Of a stretch of DNA of 64,000 nt, positions 36,302 to 45,976 are shown one piece after another (within the stretch, counting starts at the first letter, position 1; every line of letters begins with the position of its first letter). Source of the DNA: JAJZSS01 sp964463505 (GTDB lineage: Bacteria; Chloroflexota; Anaerolineae; Anaerolineales; UBA4823); NCBI GenBank assembly GCA_964463505.1, contig CAYXDC010000004.1:1-64000 (forward strand), read 5' to 3'. Below the pieces are notes generated by a model that worked only from the letters and a program-made list of their open reading frames with translations, searched no databases and was not told the DNA's origin. Made by a program: the position numbers and the translations under genes.

Positions 36302-36383
36302 GAAGCCACGCCTATGCGTGGCTTGCTTTCCGCTCCAGGTACTCCAACGGTTGTATCCTGGGGCATATCCCGAGGAAAGGAGG
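36302..36383 (+). promoter_or_regulatory. Structured leader of the rpsF operon
   Basis: Two hairpins can be drawn between the repeat and the start of rpsF. One has a 9-bp stem (AAGCCACGC with GCGTGGCTT, about 36303-36324); the other has a 7-bp stem with one bulged base (CAGGTAC with GTATCCTG, about 36336-36360). An AAAGGAGG site follows. S6:S18 autoregulatory leaders are known for this operon in many bacteria; whether this one has that motif is unclear. Confidence 0.35.
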
Positions 36384-36392
36384 CATTTTCCT

Positions 36393-36674
36393 ATGCGAGC
36401 ATATGAATTGACGGTCATAATCCACCCCGACCTGGATGAAACAGCACTCGGCGAGGTTGTGGAGCGCATCAAAGGCTGGATTGCTGCAGATGGCGGCAGC
36501 GTCGATAAAGTCGACCTGTGGGGCAGGCGCCGGATGGCGTATTCGATCCGCAAGCAGTTTGAAGGCCAATATGTATTTATGCAGACCACCATGGCGCAAA
36601 AGAGCCTTGCCGGGTTGGAACGTAATTTGCGTTTCCTCGAACCTGTCATGCGTTACCTGCTCATCGCCAACTAG
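36393..36674 (+). CDS. rpsF: 30S ribosomal protein S6
   Basis: 93 residues from ATG 36393, which follows an excellent AAAGGAGG site; upstream in-frame codons belong to the leader. The MRAYELTVIIHPDLDE start and the VDKVDLWGRRRMAYSIRK core are typical of S6, which binds 16S rRNA together with S18 on the platform of the small subunit. It heads the classical rpsF-ssb-rpsR order. Confidence 0.97.
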   Translation: MRAYELTVIIHPDLDETALGEVVERIKGWIAADGGSVDKVDLWGRRRMAYSIRKQFEGQYVFMQTTMAQKSLAGLERNLRFLEPVMRYLLIAN

Positions 36675-36727
36675 CCTGGACTAACCTTACCAACACCAGA
36701 CAAGCATGGTTCTCCACGCAGGAGAGT

Positions 36728-37123
36728 ATGATGACTAGAGGTCTGAACAAAATAATGATCATTGGGCGCCTCGGGCGCGATCCCGAAATGCGCTACACAC
36801 CATCTGGACGTCCTGTCACCACGTTTAGTGTAGCAACCAGTCGTTCCTGGAACACATCCGAGGGCGGCCGGCGCACGGAGACAGAATGGTTTAACGTCGT
36901 TGCCTGGAGTAATCTGGCCGAAATTTGCAAGCAGCACCTGAGCAAAGGACGTCTGGTTTATATAGAAGGACGACTACAAACCCGACAATGGGACGATCCA
37001 GAAGGCAATAAACACTCGTCGACAGAAATCGTCGCCAATGAAATGATCATGCTTGATGATCGCCGCGAAGGCAATCATTATGAGGATGAAGGCGAGATCG
37101 ACGAAGAAGAATTTCCATTTTAG
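36728..37123 (+). CDS. ssb: Single-stranded DNA-binding protein
   Basis: 131 residues. The OB fold carries NKIMIIGRLGRDPEMRYTPSG and the TEWFNVVAW strand. The C-terminus is acidic and ends EEEFPF, matching the conserved SSB tip that recruits replication and repair proteins. It is shorter than Escherichia coli SSB (178) because the disordered linker is brief. An AGGAGAG site lies very close to ATG 36728, so ATG 36731 may be used instead. It lies between the S6 and S18 genes, the standard arrangement. Confidence 0.97.
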   Translation: MMTRGLNKIMIIGRLGRDPEMRYTPSGRPVTTFSVATSRSWNTSEGGRRTETEWFNVVAWSNLAEICKQHLSKGRLVYIEGRLQTRQWDDPEGNKHSSTEIVANEMIMLDDRREGNHYEDEGEIDEEEFPF

Positions 37124-37182
37124 GGCAGGTGGGAGCCACAGAATAAGGCGCCTACCCAGTCATTATCACGAGGAGTTAGAAC

Positions 37183-37452
37183 GTGAGCAACCAATCCGCT
37201 TCCCCCGAGGGACGTAATGCCCCTCGCCGCTTCTTTTCCCGGCCGCGCGAATGCCAGTTTTGCGCCGAAAAAAATGCGGTAATTGATTACAAACAATTCG
37301 ATATGCTGCGCCGCTTCATCAGCGATGACGGAAAGATCCGTCCTCGCCGCCAAACCGGCACCTGCGCCAAGCACCAACGTGACCTGGCTGTAGCTATCAA
37401 ACGTGCGCGCCACCTGGCGATGCTACCATTCTCCGGCGAAGTATTGCGCTAA
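37183..37452 (+). CDS. rpsR: 30S ribosomal protein S18
   Basis: 89 residues from GTG 37183 behind a GAGGAG site. The core YKQFDMLRRFISDDGKI and the C-terminal RDLAVAIKRARHLAMLPF are diagnostic. A CQFC pair and a later CAKH suggest the zinc-binding form of S18. It pairs with S6 in the small-subunit platform and completes the rpsF-ssb-rpsR operon. Confidence 0.97.
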   Translation: MSNQSASPEGRNAPRRFFSRPRECQFCAEKNAVIDYKQFDMLRRFISDDGKIRPRRQTGTCAKHQRDLAVAIKRARHLAMLPFSGEVLR

Positions 37453-37522
37453 ACCGGCATCATCCGCATAGAGCGCGGGGCATGGGTATCCCCTGTGCCC
37501 CGCTTTTCTGTAAGGAACTACT

Positions 37523-38986
37523 ATGTCTGAAACTCCGAAAGAAAAAATTCCTCAGTCCAAAAAGCACCTGGCGCGCCAGCAGAGAGAAGAACTACAGCGC
37601 AGGTATTTGCTGATTGGTCTGGCTGTTGTGATTATTGCGGTTGTTGGCGTAATCATCTACGGTTATTTATACGAAAGTGTAATCCGCGACAATCAGGCGA
37701 TTCTGACGGTCAACGGCGATAAAGCGACCGCCAAACAGTTTCAAGGCCAGGTGCGTTACGCTCGCTTCTCGCTGATCCAGAATGCTTACAATACCTACCA
37801 ATTGGCGCAAATGTTTGGCACAGATCCAAGTATCCAATCCAGTATCCTGAGCCAGCTCGCGCAAATTCAGATGCAAATGAGCGATACTGTGATCGGACAG
37901 CAGATCCTCGACCGCATGACCGACAACCTGCTTATCCGCCAGGAGGCAGCCCGGCGTGGGATTACCGTGACGGATGAAGAGGTCGAAAAGGCGTTCCAGG
38001 AAGCGTTTGAATTCTTCCCCAATGGCACACCCACCCCCACAGCCTCCCTGGAAGCCATCCCGACTTCCACATACTCGGCACTGCAGATGACGGTGATGGC
38101 GCCAACTTCCACACTTGACCCGGTAGTTGCCACCGAAACCGCTGTAGCCAACGAGACCGCTGCAACCGCGACGGCTGAAGTGATCGTAGCTACAGCCGAG
38201 GCAGCCGCGACATCAACACCTACCATCGAAGCCACACCAACTCAGGCGCCCACTGCCACCAGCACCCCATCCGGCCCAGCCACAGCGACTGCTACCCTGG
38301 CTCCCACCGCAACCCCCACCGCTTACACTCTCGAAGGTTATCAGCAACTGTATCAGGAATCACTGACCGGTTTCAGCGATAACTACAACATCACAGAGAG
38401 TGATTTGCGCTATGTGATCGAATCTCAGGTGTACTACTTCAAGGTCTACGATGCGGTCCTGGCAGAGATGAATATCCCTCGCACCGTGGAGCAGGTATGG
38501 GCGCGGCACATCCTGCTTGAGACCCAGGAACAAGCAGAAGAAGTCTTGGGGTTATTGGAAGGCGGGGCTGATTTTGCAGAACTGGCAAAGACCTATTCCA
38601 CCGATACCAGCAACAAGGATAAAGGCGGGGATCTGGGTTGGTTCGGGCGCAATTTTATGGTTGCCCCATTTGAAGAAACAGCCTTTGCACTTGAACCCGG
38701 CGCGCTCAGCGGAATTGTCGAATCCGATTTCGGTTTTCACATTATCCAAAGCCTGGGCAAGGAAGAGCGTCCCCTGGATGAAACTGAGTATCAGTCCGAA
38801 AAAGACGCTAAATTCGAGGAGTGGCTGACTGCCCAACAAGAAGCTGCTACCATCGTTACCCGTGAAGACTGGACAACCCGGATACCCACCGAGCCGACCA
38901 TGCCGCCGGAAATTACAGACTATATCAACCAGCTCCAATCCCAGCAAACCCTACCTACCCAGGTACTTCCGACTGTTGCACCTTAG
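37523..38986 (+). CDS. Membrane-anchored parvulin-type peptidyl-prolyl isomerase
   Basis: 487 residues. A short basic cytoplasmic start is followed by one membrane span (about 30-51), a SurA/PrsA-like N-terminal chaperone region (about 60-170), a Thr/Ala/Pro-rich low-complexity insert (about 170-275), and a parvulin domain (about 325-425) with ARHILLETQEQAEEV and GGDLGWFGR. These proteins fold secreted polypeptides outside the membrane. The insert splits the chaperone region from the isomerase domain and is unusual. The gene begins 70 bp after rpsR and ends at a strong terminator. Confidence 0.9.
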   Translation: MSETPKEKIPQSKKHLARQQREELQRRYLLIGLAVVIIAVVGVIIYGYLYESVIRDNQAILTVNGDKATAKQFQGQVRYARFSLIQNAYNTYQLAQMFGTDPSIQSSILSQLAQIQMQMSDTVIGQQILDRMTDNLLIRQEAARRGITVTDEEVEKAFQEAFEFFPNGTPTPTASLEAIPTSTYSALQMTVMAPTSTLDPVVATETAVANETAATATAEVIVATAEAAATSTPTIEATPTQAPTATSTPSGPATATATLAPTATPTAYTLEGYQQLYQESLTGFSDNYNITESDLRYVIESQVYYFKVYDAVLAEMNIPRTVEQVWARHILLETQEQAEEVLGLLEGGADFAELAKTYSTDTSNKDKGGDLGWFGRNFMVAPFEETAFALEPGALSGIVESDFGFHIIQSLGKEERPLDETEYQSEKDAKFEEWLTAQQEAATIVTREDWTTRIPTEPTMPPEITDYINQLQSQQTLPTQVLPTVAP

Positions 38987-39024
38987 CGCCTACGTCTAGC
39001 ACAGATATTATTGAATTACCAACC

Positions 39025-39066
39025 AAAAAGCCCCGAGTGCTAACATGTAGCATCACTCGGGGCTTT
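39025..39066. terminator. Bidirectional rho-independent terminator
   Basis: A long near-perfect stem built on AAAAGCCCCGAGTG and CACTCGGGGCTTTT, with a 14-base loop, lies between the converging isomerase and smc genes. A-rich and T-rich flanks let it act on both strands. Confidence 0.92.
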
Positions 39067-39088
39067 TCATTTGTTTTGATGATCAGAC

Positions 39089-42000
39089 TCAAGCAGCCTC
39101 ACCTACCACCTGGCTCACCTGATCCAGCTTAAGGCTTAAAACCTGGCTGGCTGAGTCGCGTCCCATGGTAACACCATAAATCACATCCGCTGCCTGAACT
39201 GTATTGCGGTTATGTGTGACCACCACAAACTGAGTATTACGGCTCAGCTCACGCAGCAATTCGCGGAAGCGGCCCACGTTGCTTTCATCCAACATGGCAT
39301 CCACTTCGTCCAGAACGCAAAACGGAGTCGGCGAGACCTTGAGCAACGAGAAAACCAAAGCAGTAGCCGTCAGGCTGCGCTCGCCGCCTGAAAGTAGGGA
39401 TAAGCCCTGCGTACGGCGGCCTGGCAGGCGCGCTTCAATATCAATGCCGGTATTCGCCAGGTCATCCTCGTTAGTTAAAACAAGGCGCGCTGACCCGCCT
39501 CCGAACAGACGGGTAAAAATTTGACGGAATTCAACTGCCACTGCATCAAAGGTCTTACGGAACTCGCGCTGCATCATCCCATCCAGCTCGCGAATGACTT
39601 CGTGAATATCAGCCTCTGCCTTAGCCAAATCAGCCAATTGCTCATTCATGAACACGAAGCGCTGGCTGACTTCTTTGTATTCGCTCTGCGCTTCCGGGTT
39701 GATCGGCCCCATACGGCGAAGCTGGGCGCGCTGGCGTTTGAGATTGTCATCGATATCAATCGATAGCTGGTGTACGACCGGCAGCTGCTCCACCATACCA
39801 TCCAGCGGCAGAGGGGTTGGCCCAGATACTTCTTCTTCGTATTCAAAGGCGACCAGACCAAAATCTTCTTCAATGCGGTGTCGTAAGGTTTCCAAAGCTT
39901 CCTGGCGGCGGGCAAGCTGGATGCGTGCCTGAGCATGGTTGTGTTCTGCCGCGCTCAACGCCTGCCGTGCGCTGGACTGAACGGTCTGCAATGCGGTCTG
40001 TTTTTCTTCCAGCCCCACCAGCTCAATTTCAGCAGGTTGGATTAACTGCTCCAATACAATTATTTCAGCTGCCAGTTCACTTTCTCGAGCGCGGCTGGTC
40101 TCCCGGCCAGTTTCTAGTTCCGTCAGGCTGCTGGTGATTTCCTGTATGCGTAATATGAGCTGGTTGTGTGTATTCTGGTTGCGCGCGATGGAGGCTGTCA
40201 GGTCCTGGAGACGAGCCTGACCGTCTTGCATGGCGCGTTCAGCTACCGCCTGGCGCGTGCTCCAGTGGGCCAGGGTGTCTTGCAACTCTTCCAGCAGCAT
40301 TTGGTCCAATTGGCCTTGGTAGAGTCTGACCTGAGCGCGCGCCTGGATCAACTGTTCATCCAGGAGTTTGATCTCCGCAGCCAGCTGCTCGAGCTGTTGA
40401 GCCGAATCCTCGAGCTCCGTCTGCAACCGCCGGGCTTGTTCTTTCTGCCAGCGGCTTTGGCGTTCGGCCTGTTCTTTCGTATTTTGTTCCCGGCTGGCTA
40501 GCTGTGCAGCTTGATCTTCTATACGACGGGCATCTTTTACAGCCTGGCGCAAGTATTGTTCGTCCTCTTGAAGAGTAACCTGAGATTTTCTCAAATCAGC
40601 CACTTCACGCTCTTGCTGCTCATAACGCTGCCTGGCAGCCTCAATCTGCTCATTCAAATCTTTGCGCTGGCGCGGGCGGCTGAGCAGATCTTGTCCCTGA
40701 CGTTCTCCGGCTCCAGCTACAACCGGCCCGGAGGCGTAGAAGACTTCTCCGGTTAAGGTCACCGCGCGCGCAGCCCGGTAGACGCCTGAAGCATCCTGAA
40801 CAGCGAGCTGCCCTAAGACGCGCCTGGCTGCCGAACGGTCGCTCACCAATACTACCTGCCCCAATAATAGATCAACAATCGGGCGCAACTCTGCTGGAGC
40901 ACGTACCAGCGTCGCCGCAATGCCTAACCATCCCGATATATCAGACATAACGGGCAGATTCACAGCTGGTTTCATGGCGTCGATGGGGAGTAAAACACCA
41001 CGCTTGGCAGCTCCACTTAGCAAATCCAGAGCTTCATCCAGCGAATGATCCAGTAATACTGCATCCAGGTAATCGCCCAATGCAGCCGAGATCGCCGTTT
41101 CCAATTCCTCCGGTACCTCGAGCTGGTTGCTCAATGCCTGGCGCGCTCCGCTCAGCCTGGCTTGCCCGGCGGCCTGCAATAATAATTTTGCGCCTTCACC
41201 ATAACCGGTAAAAGCATTTTCAGCCTGCACCAATACATCCAGACGCGCTTTCAGGCGCGCCTGTTCTGCCTGGTGAGTCGCCATGCGTTCACGGGCTTGC
41301 TGCAGAGCGCGGTTGACAGCCAGCAGTTTCTCTTGATGGGTCTGCAAATCAGTCTCGGCTTTTTTAAGTTGCTCCAAAGCCAATTCGCGCGCCTTTAAGG
41401 CGGATTGAAGGTGTTGAACAGCTTGGTTAAATTCAGCTTCTGCGGCTGTGGCGGCTTTCTGGGTTTGCTCCAAAACTGCCAGGTTGCGTGTGCGCTGGTT
41501 CTGCATTTCAATCTGCCGCGCCTGGAGTGTATTTTGCTTCTGATTCAGGCTACCCGATTCGTGACGCGCGGACTGTAGTTTTTCTTCGATGGCACGCCGC
41601 TCAGCCTGGCTCGCTGTCAGCTCTGCCCGCGCCTGCTCCACCTGGTTACGCGCCTCTTGCAGGTCATCCTCAATAGCCGCGAGCTCCTGTTTGAGCACGA
41701 CCAGACGATCTCCAAAAAGCGCCTGTTCCTCAACCTGACGTGCTGCTTCAATGTCTAAATTTTGGCTTTGTTCATGGTAAGAACGCTCACGCTCATCCGC
41801 TACAGCCAGCGAGCGAATTACTGCTTCACGTTGGGTATGCAATTCCGCCATCTGCCGATGCCACGAGTTCAAGCGCGCCCGCAAGGACTGGGTTTTGGAG
41901 TGCAGGTCCCCCACCTGTTCATCTAGGCCAAATTGCTCCCGACGAGTTTGATCCAGGCTGGTTTCACGCTGGTGAGCTATTTCCATGGATTCAGCCAGGT

Positions 42001-42727
42001 CAATTTGGGCTTTATGCCAGTGGTAACCATACCACTCACGCAAAAGCACCTTGAGATCAGATCGCACCTGGTCGTATTCCTGGGCACGTTTGGCTTGGCG
42101 CTCCAGACTGCGCAAGCGGGGCTGTAATTCAGCCAGGATATCCTGAACACGCTCGAGATTGCGCCGGGTCGTATCCAGGCGGCGCAAGGCTTCTTCACGC
42201 CGGGTACGATATAGACCAATGCCGGCAGCTTCTTCGAATAAACGGCGGCGCTCTTCAGCTTTGAGCGCCAGGGCAGCATCTACCAGGCCTTGCCCAATGA
42301 TCGTATAGGTGCGCTCTGCTAAACCGGATTGAGCCAGCATTTCAGAGACATCTTTCAAACGCACCCGCTGACCGTTGATCAGATACTCATTGGTCCCATC
42401 CCGATATGCCCGGCGAGTGATAGCCACTTCGCTAAAATCAATCGGCAGCCAGTTATCGACATTATCAAAAGTTATCGTAGCCGAGGCCATCCCTGCACGG
42501 GAGCGCTGTTCCGAGCCCGAAAAGATCATATCTTCGGTTTTCTTGCCGCGCAACAGGCTGTAGGATTGCTCGCCCAACACCCAACGCATGCTATCGGCGA
42601 TATTTGACTTACCGCTGCCATTCGGGCCGACAATACAGGTAATATTGTCAGCGAACTCGAACAGAGTCCGGCTGGCAAAAGTCTTATAGCCATGTAATTC
42701 AAGTGATTTAAGTCTGGAGAGCATCAT
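39089..42727 (-). CDS. smc: Chromosome segregation ATPase SMC
   Basis: 1212 residues, the normal length for bacterial SMC. Walker A is GPNGSGKSN near residue 33. Two long coiled coils (about 170-500 and 670-1000) flank a hinge (about 510-665). The C-terminal head has the signature LSGGERSLTATAL and Walker B FCVLDEVDA. SMC forms the condensin core that compacts and separates the chromosome. ATG 42727 lies 3 bp after the rnc stop, so translation is coupled. scpA and scpB are not in the window. Confidence 0.98.
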   Translation of the reverse strand: MMLSRLKSLELHGYKTFASRTLFEFADNITCIVGPNGSGKSNIADSMRWVLGEQSYSLLRGKKTEDMIFSGSEQRSRAGMASATITFDNVDNWLPIDFSEVAITRRAYRDGTNEYLINGQRVRLKDVSEMLAQSGLAERTYTIIGQGLVDAALALKAEERRRLFEEAAGIGLYRTRREEALRRLDTTRRNLERVQDILAELQPRLRSLERQAKRAQEYDQVRSDLKVLLREWYGYHWHKAQIDLAESMEIAHQRETSLDQTRREQFGLDEQVGDLHSKTQSLRARLNSWHRQMAELHTQREAVIRSLAVADERERSYHEQSQNLDIEAARQVEEQALFGDRLVVLKQELAAIEDDLQEARNQVEQARAELTASQAERRAIEEKLQSARHESGSLNQKQNTLQARQIEMQNQRTRNLAVLEQTQKAATAAEAEFNQAVQHLQSALKARELALEQLKKAETDLQTHQEKLLAVNRALQQARERMATHQAEQARLKARLDVLVQAENAFTGYGEGAKLLLQAAGQARLSGARQALSNQLEVPEELETAISAALGDYLDAVLLDHSLDEALDLLSGAAKRGVLLPIDAMKPAVNLPVMSDISGWLGIAATLVRAPAELRPIVDLLLGQVVLVSDRSAARRVLGQLAVQDASGVYRAARAVTLTGEVFYASGPVVAGAGERQGQDLLSRPRQRKDLNEQIEAARQRYEQQEREVADLRKSQVTLQEDEQYLRQAVKDARRIEDQAAQLASREQNTKEQAERQSRWQKEQARRLQTELEDSAQQLEQLAAEIKLLDEQLIQARAQVRLYQGQLDQMLLEELQDTLAHWSTRQAVAERAMQDGQARLQDLTASIARNQNTHNQLILRIQEITSSLTELETGRETSRARESELAAEIIVLEQLIQPAEIELVGLEEKQTALQTVQSSARQALSAAEHNHAQARIQLARRQEALETLRHRIEEDFGLVAFEYEEEVSGPTPLPLDGMVEQLPVVHQLSIDIDDNLKRQRAQLRRMGPINPEAQSEYKEVSQRFVFMNEQLADLAKAEADIHEVIRELDGMMQREFRKTFDAVAVEFRQIFTRLFGGGSARLVLTNEDDLANTGIDIEARLPGRRTQGLSLLSGGERSLTATALVFSLLKVSPTPFCVLDEVDAMLDESNVGRFRELLRELSRNTQFVVVTHNRNTVQAADVIYGVTMGRDSASQVLSLKLDQVSQVVGEAA

Positions 42728-42730
42728 CGC

Positions 42731-43450
42731 TTATTCATAACCCAGTGTTACAAGTTTTGCACGCGCCGCGGCTTTCGTAGCTGCCTGTTTGCTGTTACCC
42801 ACACCGCGCCCACAGGCTTTTCCATCTACAATCACCTCGACTTCGAACGATTTCGCATGTTCGGGTCCCATGGTGGTGAGCAGGCGATAGACCGGAGGAC
42901 CATATCCCTGGGCCTGGGCCCATTCCTGGAGTATGCTTTTAGGGTCCTTTTCTTTATTCAATACCATAATCTGCTCCACAGCCTCTTCCAGGCGCGGCTC
43001 GATGAAATTGTTGACAGCTTGCATCCCCTGATCCAGGTACAGCGCGCCGATCACAGCTTCAAAGGTTGCGCAAAGCAAGGCATCGCGCTGTCGCCCCCCA
43101 TTCTCGTCTTCCCCTTTGCCCAGGAGCATCATCGAGCCCAGCTCCACCTGGCGGGCAAATTCGGCTAATTGCTCGGTGCGAACCAATGCAGAGCGCAAAC
43201 GCGTTAGCTCCCCCTCGCGCATCTCGGGAAACTGATTGTACAACCAGGCTCCAACCAGGAAGTCCAGTACAGCATCTCCCAAAAACTCCAGGCGTTCATT
43301 GTCCTCGAGTGCTTCCGGATGTTCATTCAGGTACGAGCTATGAGTCAGCGCGCGCCGCAGCAAAAGCCTATCTGTGAAAATAACAGCCGTGCGGTGAGTA
43401 AACTCCCCGGCGATCTCGACGCCCGGGACTCCCTGGGAATGATTTCTCAT
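42731..43450 (-). CDS. rnc: Ribonuclease III
   Basis: 239 residues from ATG 43450, which follows a GGGAGGAG site; an in-frame upstream start lacks one. The catalytic signature NERLEFLGDAVLDF is intact. A C-terminal double-stranded RNA-binding domain (about 165-237) includes SKQAATKAAA. The enzyme cuts rRNA precursors and other RNA duplexes. The rnc-smc order is conserved in many bacteria. Confidence 0.98.
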   Translation of the reverse strand: MRNHSQGVPGVEIAGEFTHRTAVIFTDRLLLRRALTHSSYLNEHPEALEDNERLEFLGDAVLDFLVGAWLYNQFPEMREGELTRLRSALVRTEQLAEFARQVELGSMMLLGKGEDENGGRQRDALLCATFEAVIGALYLDQGMQAVNNFIEPRLEEAVEQIMVLNKEKDPKSILQEWAQAQGYGPPVYRLLTTMGPEHAKSFEVEVIVDGKACGRGVGNSKQAATKAAARAKLVTLGYE

Positions 43451-43556
43451 AATCTCCTCCCAGAACTCAGGGAGCGCCAGAAACCCCACGCAGGGTCGAG
43501 TATCTGGCGTTCCATCAGTTCAACTTGATAATTTTTGGTTCTGAAATATTACTCGT

Positions 43557-44810
43557 TCACCTGAATTTACGCAAGACCAGCACCGCATTATGCCCACCAA
43601 AACCGAAGGCATTACTCACGGCAACCTCCACAGGCATCTGCCGAGCATGATTTGGCACATAATCCAGGTCGCACTGTGGGTCTGGAGTCTGGTAATGTAT
43701 CGTCGGAGGAACGATATTTTCCTGGATGGCTTTCACACAGAACAACGCTTCCAGCGCGCCAGTTGCACCCATCATGTGACCGGTCATGGATTTCGTAGAC
43801 GATACGGGTATATTATACGCCAAAGCCCCCAATGCGCCTTTAATGGCGCGAGTTTCAGAGATGTCATTTAAGACAGTACCCGTGCCGTGTGCATTGATAT
43901 AGCTGATCTCGTCCGGGTTTACGCGCGCCGATTCCAGCGCCTTACGGATTGCCCGGGCGCCTCCGTTGCCATCATCAGACGGCGCTGTGATATGGTGGGC
44001 GTCCGATGTAGCAGCATAACCAGCTAGCTCCACCAGAATGTCTGCCCCACGGCTTTTGGCGTGTGAAGCGCGCTCCAAGATCAGCACCGCAGCACCTTCA
44101 CCCATCACCAGACCATCGCGCTGGAGATCAAAGGGCTGCGGGGTGCAACGGTAATCTTCATTACGCGATATAGCCCCTACCCGATCAAAAGCTGCCACTC
44201 CCAGTGGTGTGATGGTGGCTTCGCTGGCTCCCGAAATCACCACATCCACAACTCCAGCACGCAAGAGCGTCCAGGCTAACCCGATGGCATCTGCACCTGA
44301 AGCACAGGCTGAAGCAATTGAATAAGAAGGACCTTGAACACCCAGATCAATGGCGATCATGCTGGAAGCGCCATTGGACATCAACATGGGGATGGCAAAA
44401 GGGCTGATGCGGCGCGGGCCATCCACCCGCAGCGTATCTTGCGAATTACTCAGGGCTTCGATCCCGCCAATCGCTGAGGAAATGATTACAGCAGCACGCT
44501 CGCGGTTGGAATCGTTAATTTGCAGACCAGATTGGGCAAGGGCTTCCTGGACAGCCGCTGCAGCAAATAATTCAAAACGATCCCGACGGCGAACTTCTCT
44601 GGCTGGCAAATAATTATCGGGGTTGAAATCTTTAACTTCGGCAGCGATGCGCACCTGGTAGTCGGAGGCGTCAAACAGGGTTATCGGCCCTACCCCAGAT
44701 ACTCCCTGTACCGCCGCATGCCATGATTGTTCGGCAGTCAACCCCAAAGGGTTGACTGTTCCGAAACCCGTGATAACGATTGCTTCATTTGAAGAATATT
44801 GTTGGGACAC
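43557..44810 (-). CDS. fabF: Beta-ketoacyl-ACP synthase II
   Basis: 417 residues from GTG 44810 with a GAGGAGG site. The Cys-His-His triad lies in SIASACASGADAIG, NAHGTGTVLND and KSMTGHMMGATGA. The enzyme elongates fatty acyl-ACP with malonyl-ACP in the cytosol. An acpP gene often lies beside fabF and rnc, but none is seen here. The gene sits between a threonine-synthase-like gene and rnc. Confidence 0.96.
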   Translation of the reverse strand: MSQQYSSNEAIVITGFGTVNPLGLTAEQSWHAAVQGVSGVGPITLFDASDYQVRIAAEVKDFNPDNYLPAREVRRRDRFELFAAAAVQEALAQSGLQINDSNRERAAVIISSAIGGIEALSNSQDTLRVDGPRRISPFAIPMLMSNGASSMIAIDLGVQGPSYSIASACASGADAIGLAWTLLRAGVVDVVISGASEATITPLGVAAFDRVGAISRNEDYRCTPQPFDLQRDGLVMGEGAAVLILERASHAKSRGADILVELAGYAATSDAHHITAPSDDGNGGARAIRKALESARVNPDEISYINAHGTGTVLNDISETRAIKGALGALAYNIPVSSTKSMTGHMMGATGALEALFCVKAIQENIVPPTIHYQTPDPQCDLDYVPNHARQMPVEVAVSNAFGFGGHNAVLVLRKFR

Positions 44811-44862
44811 CCAGGCCTCCTCATGAACGAAACCGAGCAGACGCTGGGTACACCTGTTTTGC

Positions 44863-45972
44863 TCAGACCAGGTGAGAGGGGGTCTTCAGGCCGCTGCCGG
44901 TTAGAATAGCCACCAACGGCTCGGGGGCATCAACAGCTAATTGCTGCAGAGCATTCCACACCAGAGCAGAGGTCGGCTCTACATAAAACCCCCGTTGGGC
45001 CAGTTGGTCGCGAGCAGGAAGGATTTGGTCCTCATCTACCACCAGGAAAGTACCCTGGCTCTCTTCGACCATTCGCAGAACAGCATCCCCGCGCAAAGGC
45101 GTGGAAACGCGCACCCCCTCTGCAAGGGTTTCGCCTTCCGTCACCCAGCCATAGCCGGCAATCCCATAATGATATACCGCCCAAAGAGGAGCACAGGCGC
45201 GTGCCTGCACGCCTACCAGGCGAGGCAGTTCATGGATCAACCCGCTGTTCTGCAAGATTTTGAACCCGCGCCCAATCGCCAGGAGCAGATTGCCCTGCCC
45301 GGCCGGAACCACTACCGTTCCAGGTGCGCGGCCCAGTTGCTGGAAGAGCTCATAAGCGATGGTGGCATATCCTGAGAGCACCTGAGGCAGGTAGGCATGA
45401 CTGGCATAGATGTCCCCATCCTCGGCGGCTTTCTGCACTGCCTGAGCCGCATTGGAGCGCGGCCCTGGGACCAGCGCCAGCTCGCCGCCATACACCCCAA
45501 TCTGAGCGCGCTTGGGTCCGGAGGCGGAATCGGGAACAAATATCCTGGCATGGACACCCGCGCGTGCGGCATAGGCAGCAAAAGAAGCCCCGGCATTGCC
45601 AGACGAATCCTCTACCGCAGCCTGGAAGCCTCTTGACTGCAGCAGGCTGGCCAGCACGGCAGAACCACGGTCTTTGTAGGCACCGGTGGGATTGAGAAAT
45701 TCAAGTTTGAAGGCCACGCGCCGCGCGCCAAAATCACTCCACACCAGAGGGGTGTTACCCTCCCCAAGGGTTATTTGCGGTGCATCCTGCGCCAGGCCTA
45801 ATAATGGCAGAAAACGCCAGATGCCCGGATAGGATGCAGCTGCATCAAGCTGTTGAGCGTCATAGACAGGGAGATCAGCCTGGTCGAAGGTCCCCAGGCA
45901 CACCGGGCAGCGGTAAGGCAGCCCCTGTTCGGGATAGGGACGCCCGCAGTTGGTGCATTTAATGTCTGGCAT
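44863..45972 (-). CDS. Threonine synthase-like PLP enzyme
   Basis: 369 residues from ATG 45972; a GGAGAA site precedes it and longer in-frame starts run into moaDE. An N-terminal zinc-ribbon-like segment has C6, C9, C22 and C25. The PLP domain has the Schiff-base lysine in GAYKDRGSA and the phosphate-binding loop SSGNAGAS. Size and layout fit threonine synthase, but the loop differs from the STGN form, so another fold-type II reaction is possible. It is one of two such enzymes in the window; the other, at 14444, carries a receiver domain. It starts 4 bp after the moaDE stop. Confidence 0.82.
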   Translation of the reverse strand: MPDIKCTNCGRPYPEQGLPYRCPVCLGTFDQADLPVYDAQQLDAAASYPGIWRFLPLLGLAQDAPQITLGEGNTPLVWSDFGARRVAFKLEFLNPTGAYKDRGSAVLASLLQSRGFQAAVEDSSGNAGASFAAYAARAGVHARIFVPDSASGPKRAQIGVYGGELALVPGPRSNAAQAVQKAAEDGDIYASHAYLPQVLSGYATIAYELFQQLGRAPGTVVVPAGQGNLLLAIGRGFKILQNSGLIHELPRLVGVQARACAPLWAVYHYGIAGYGWVTEGETLAEGVRVSTPLRGDAVLRMVEESQGTFLVVDEDQILPARDQLAQRGFYVEPTSALVWNALQQLAVDAPEPLVAILTGSGLKTPSHLV

Positions 45973-45976
45973 TGAG

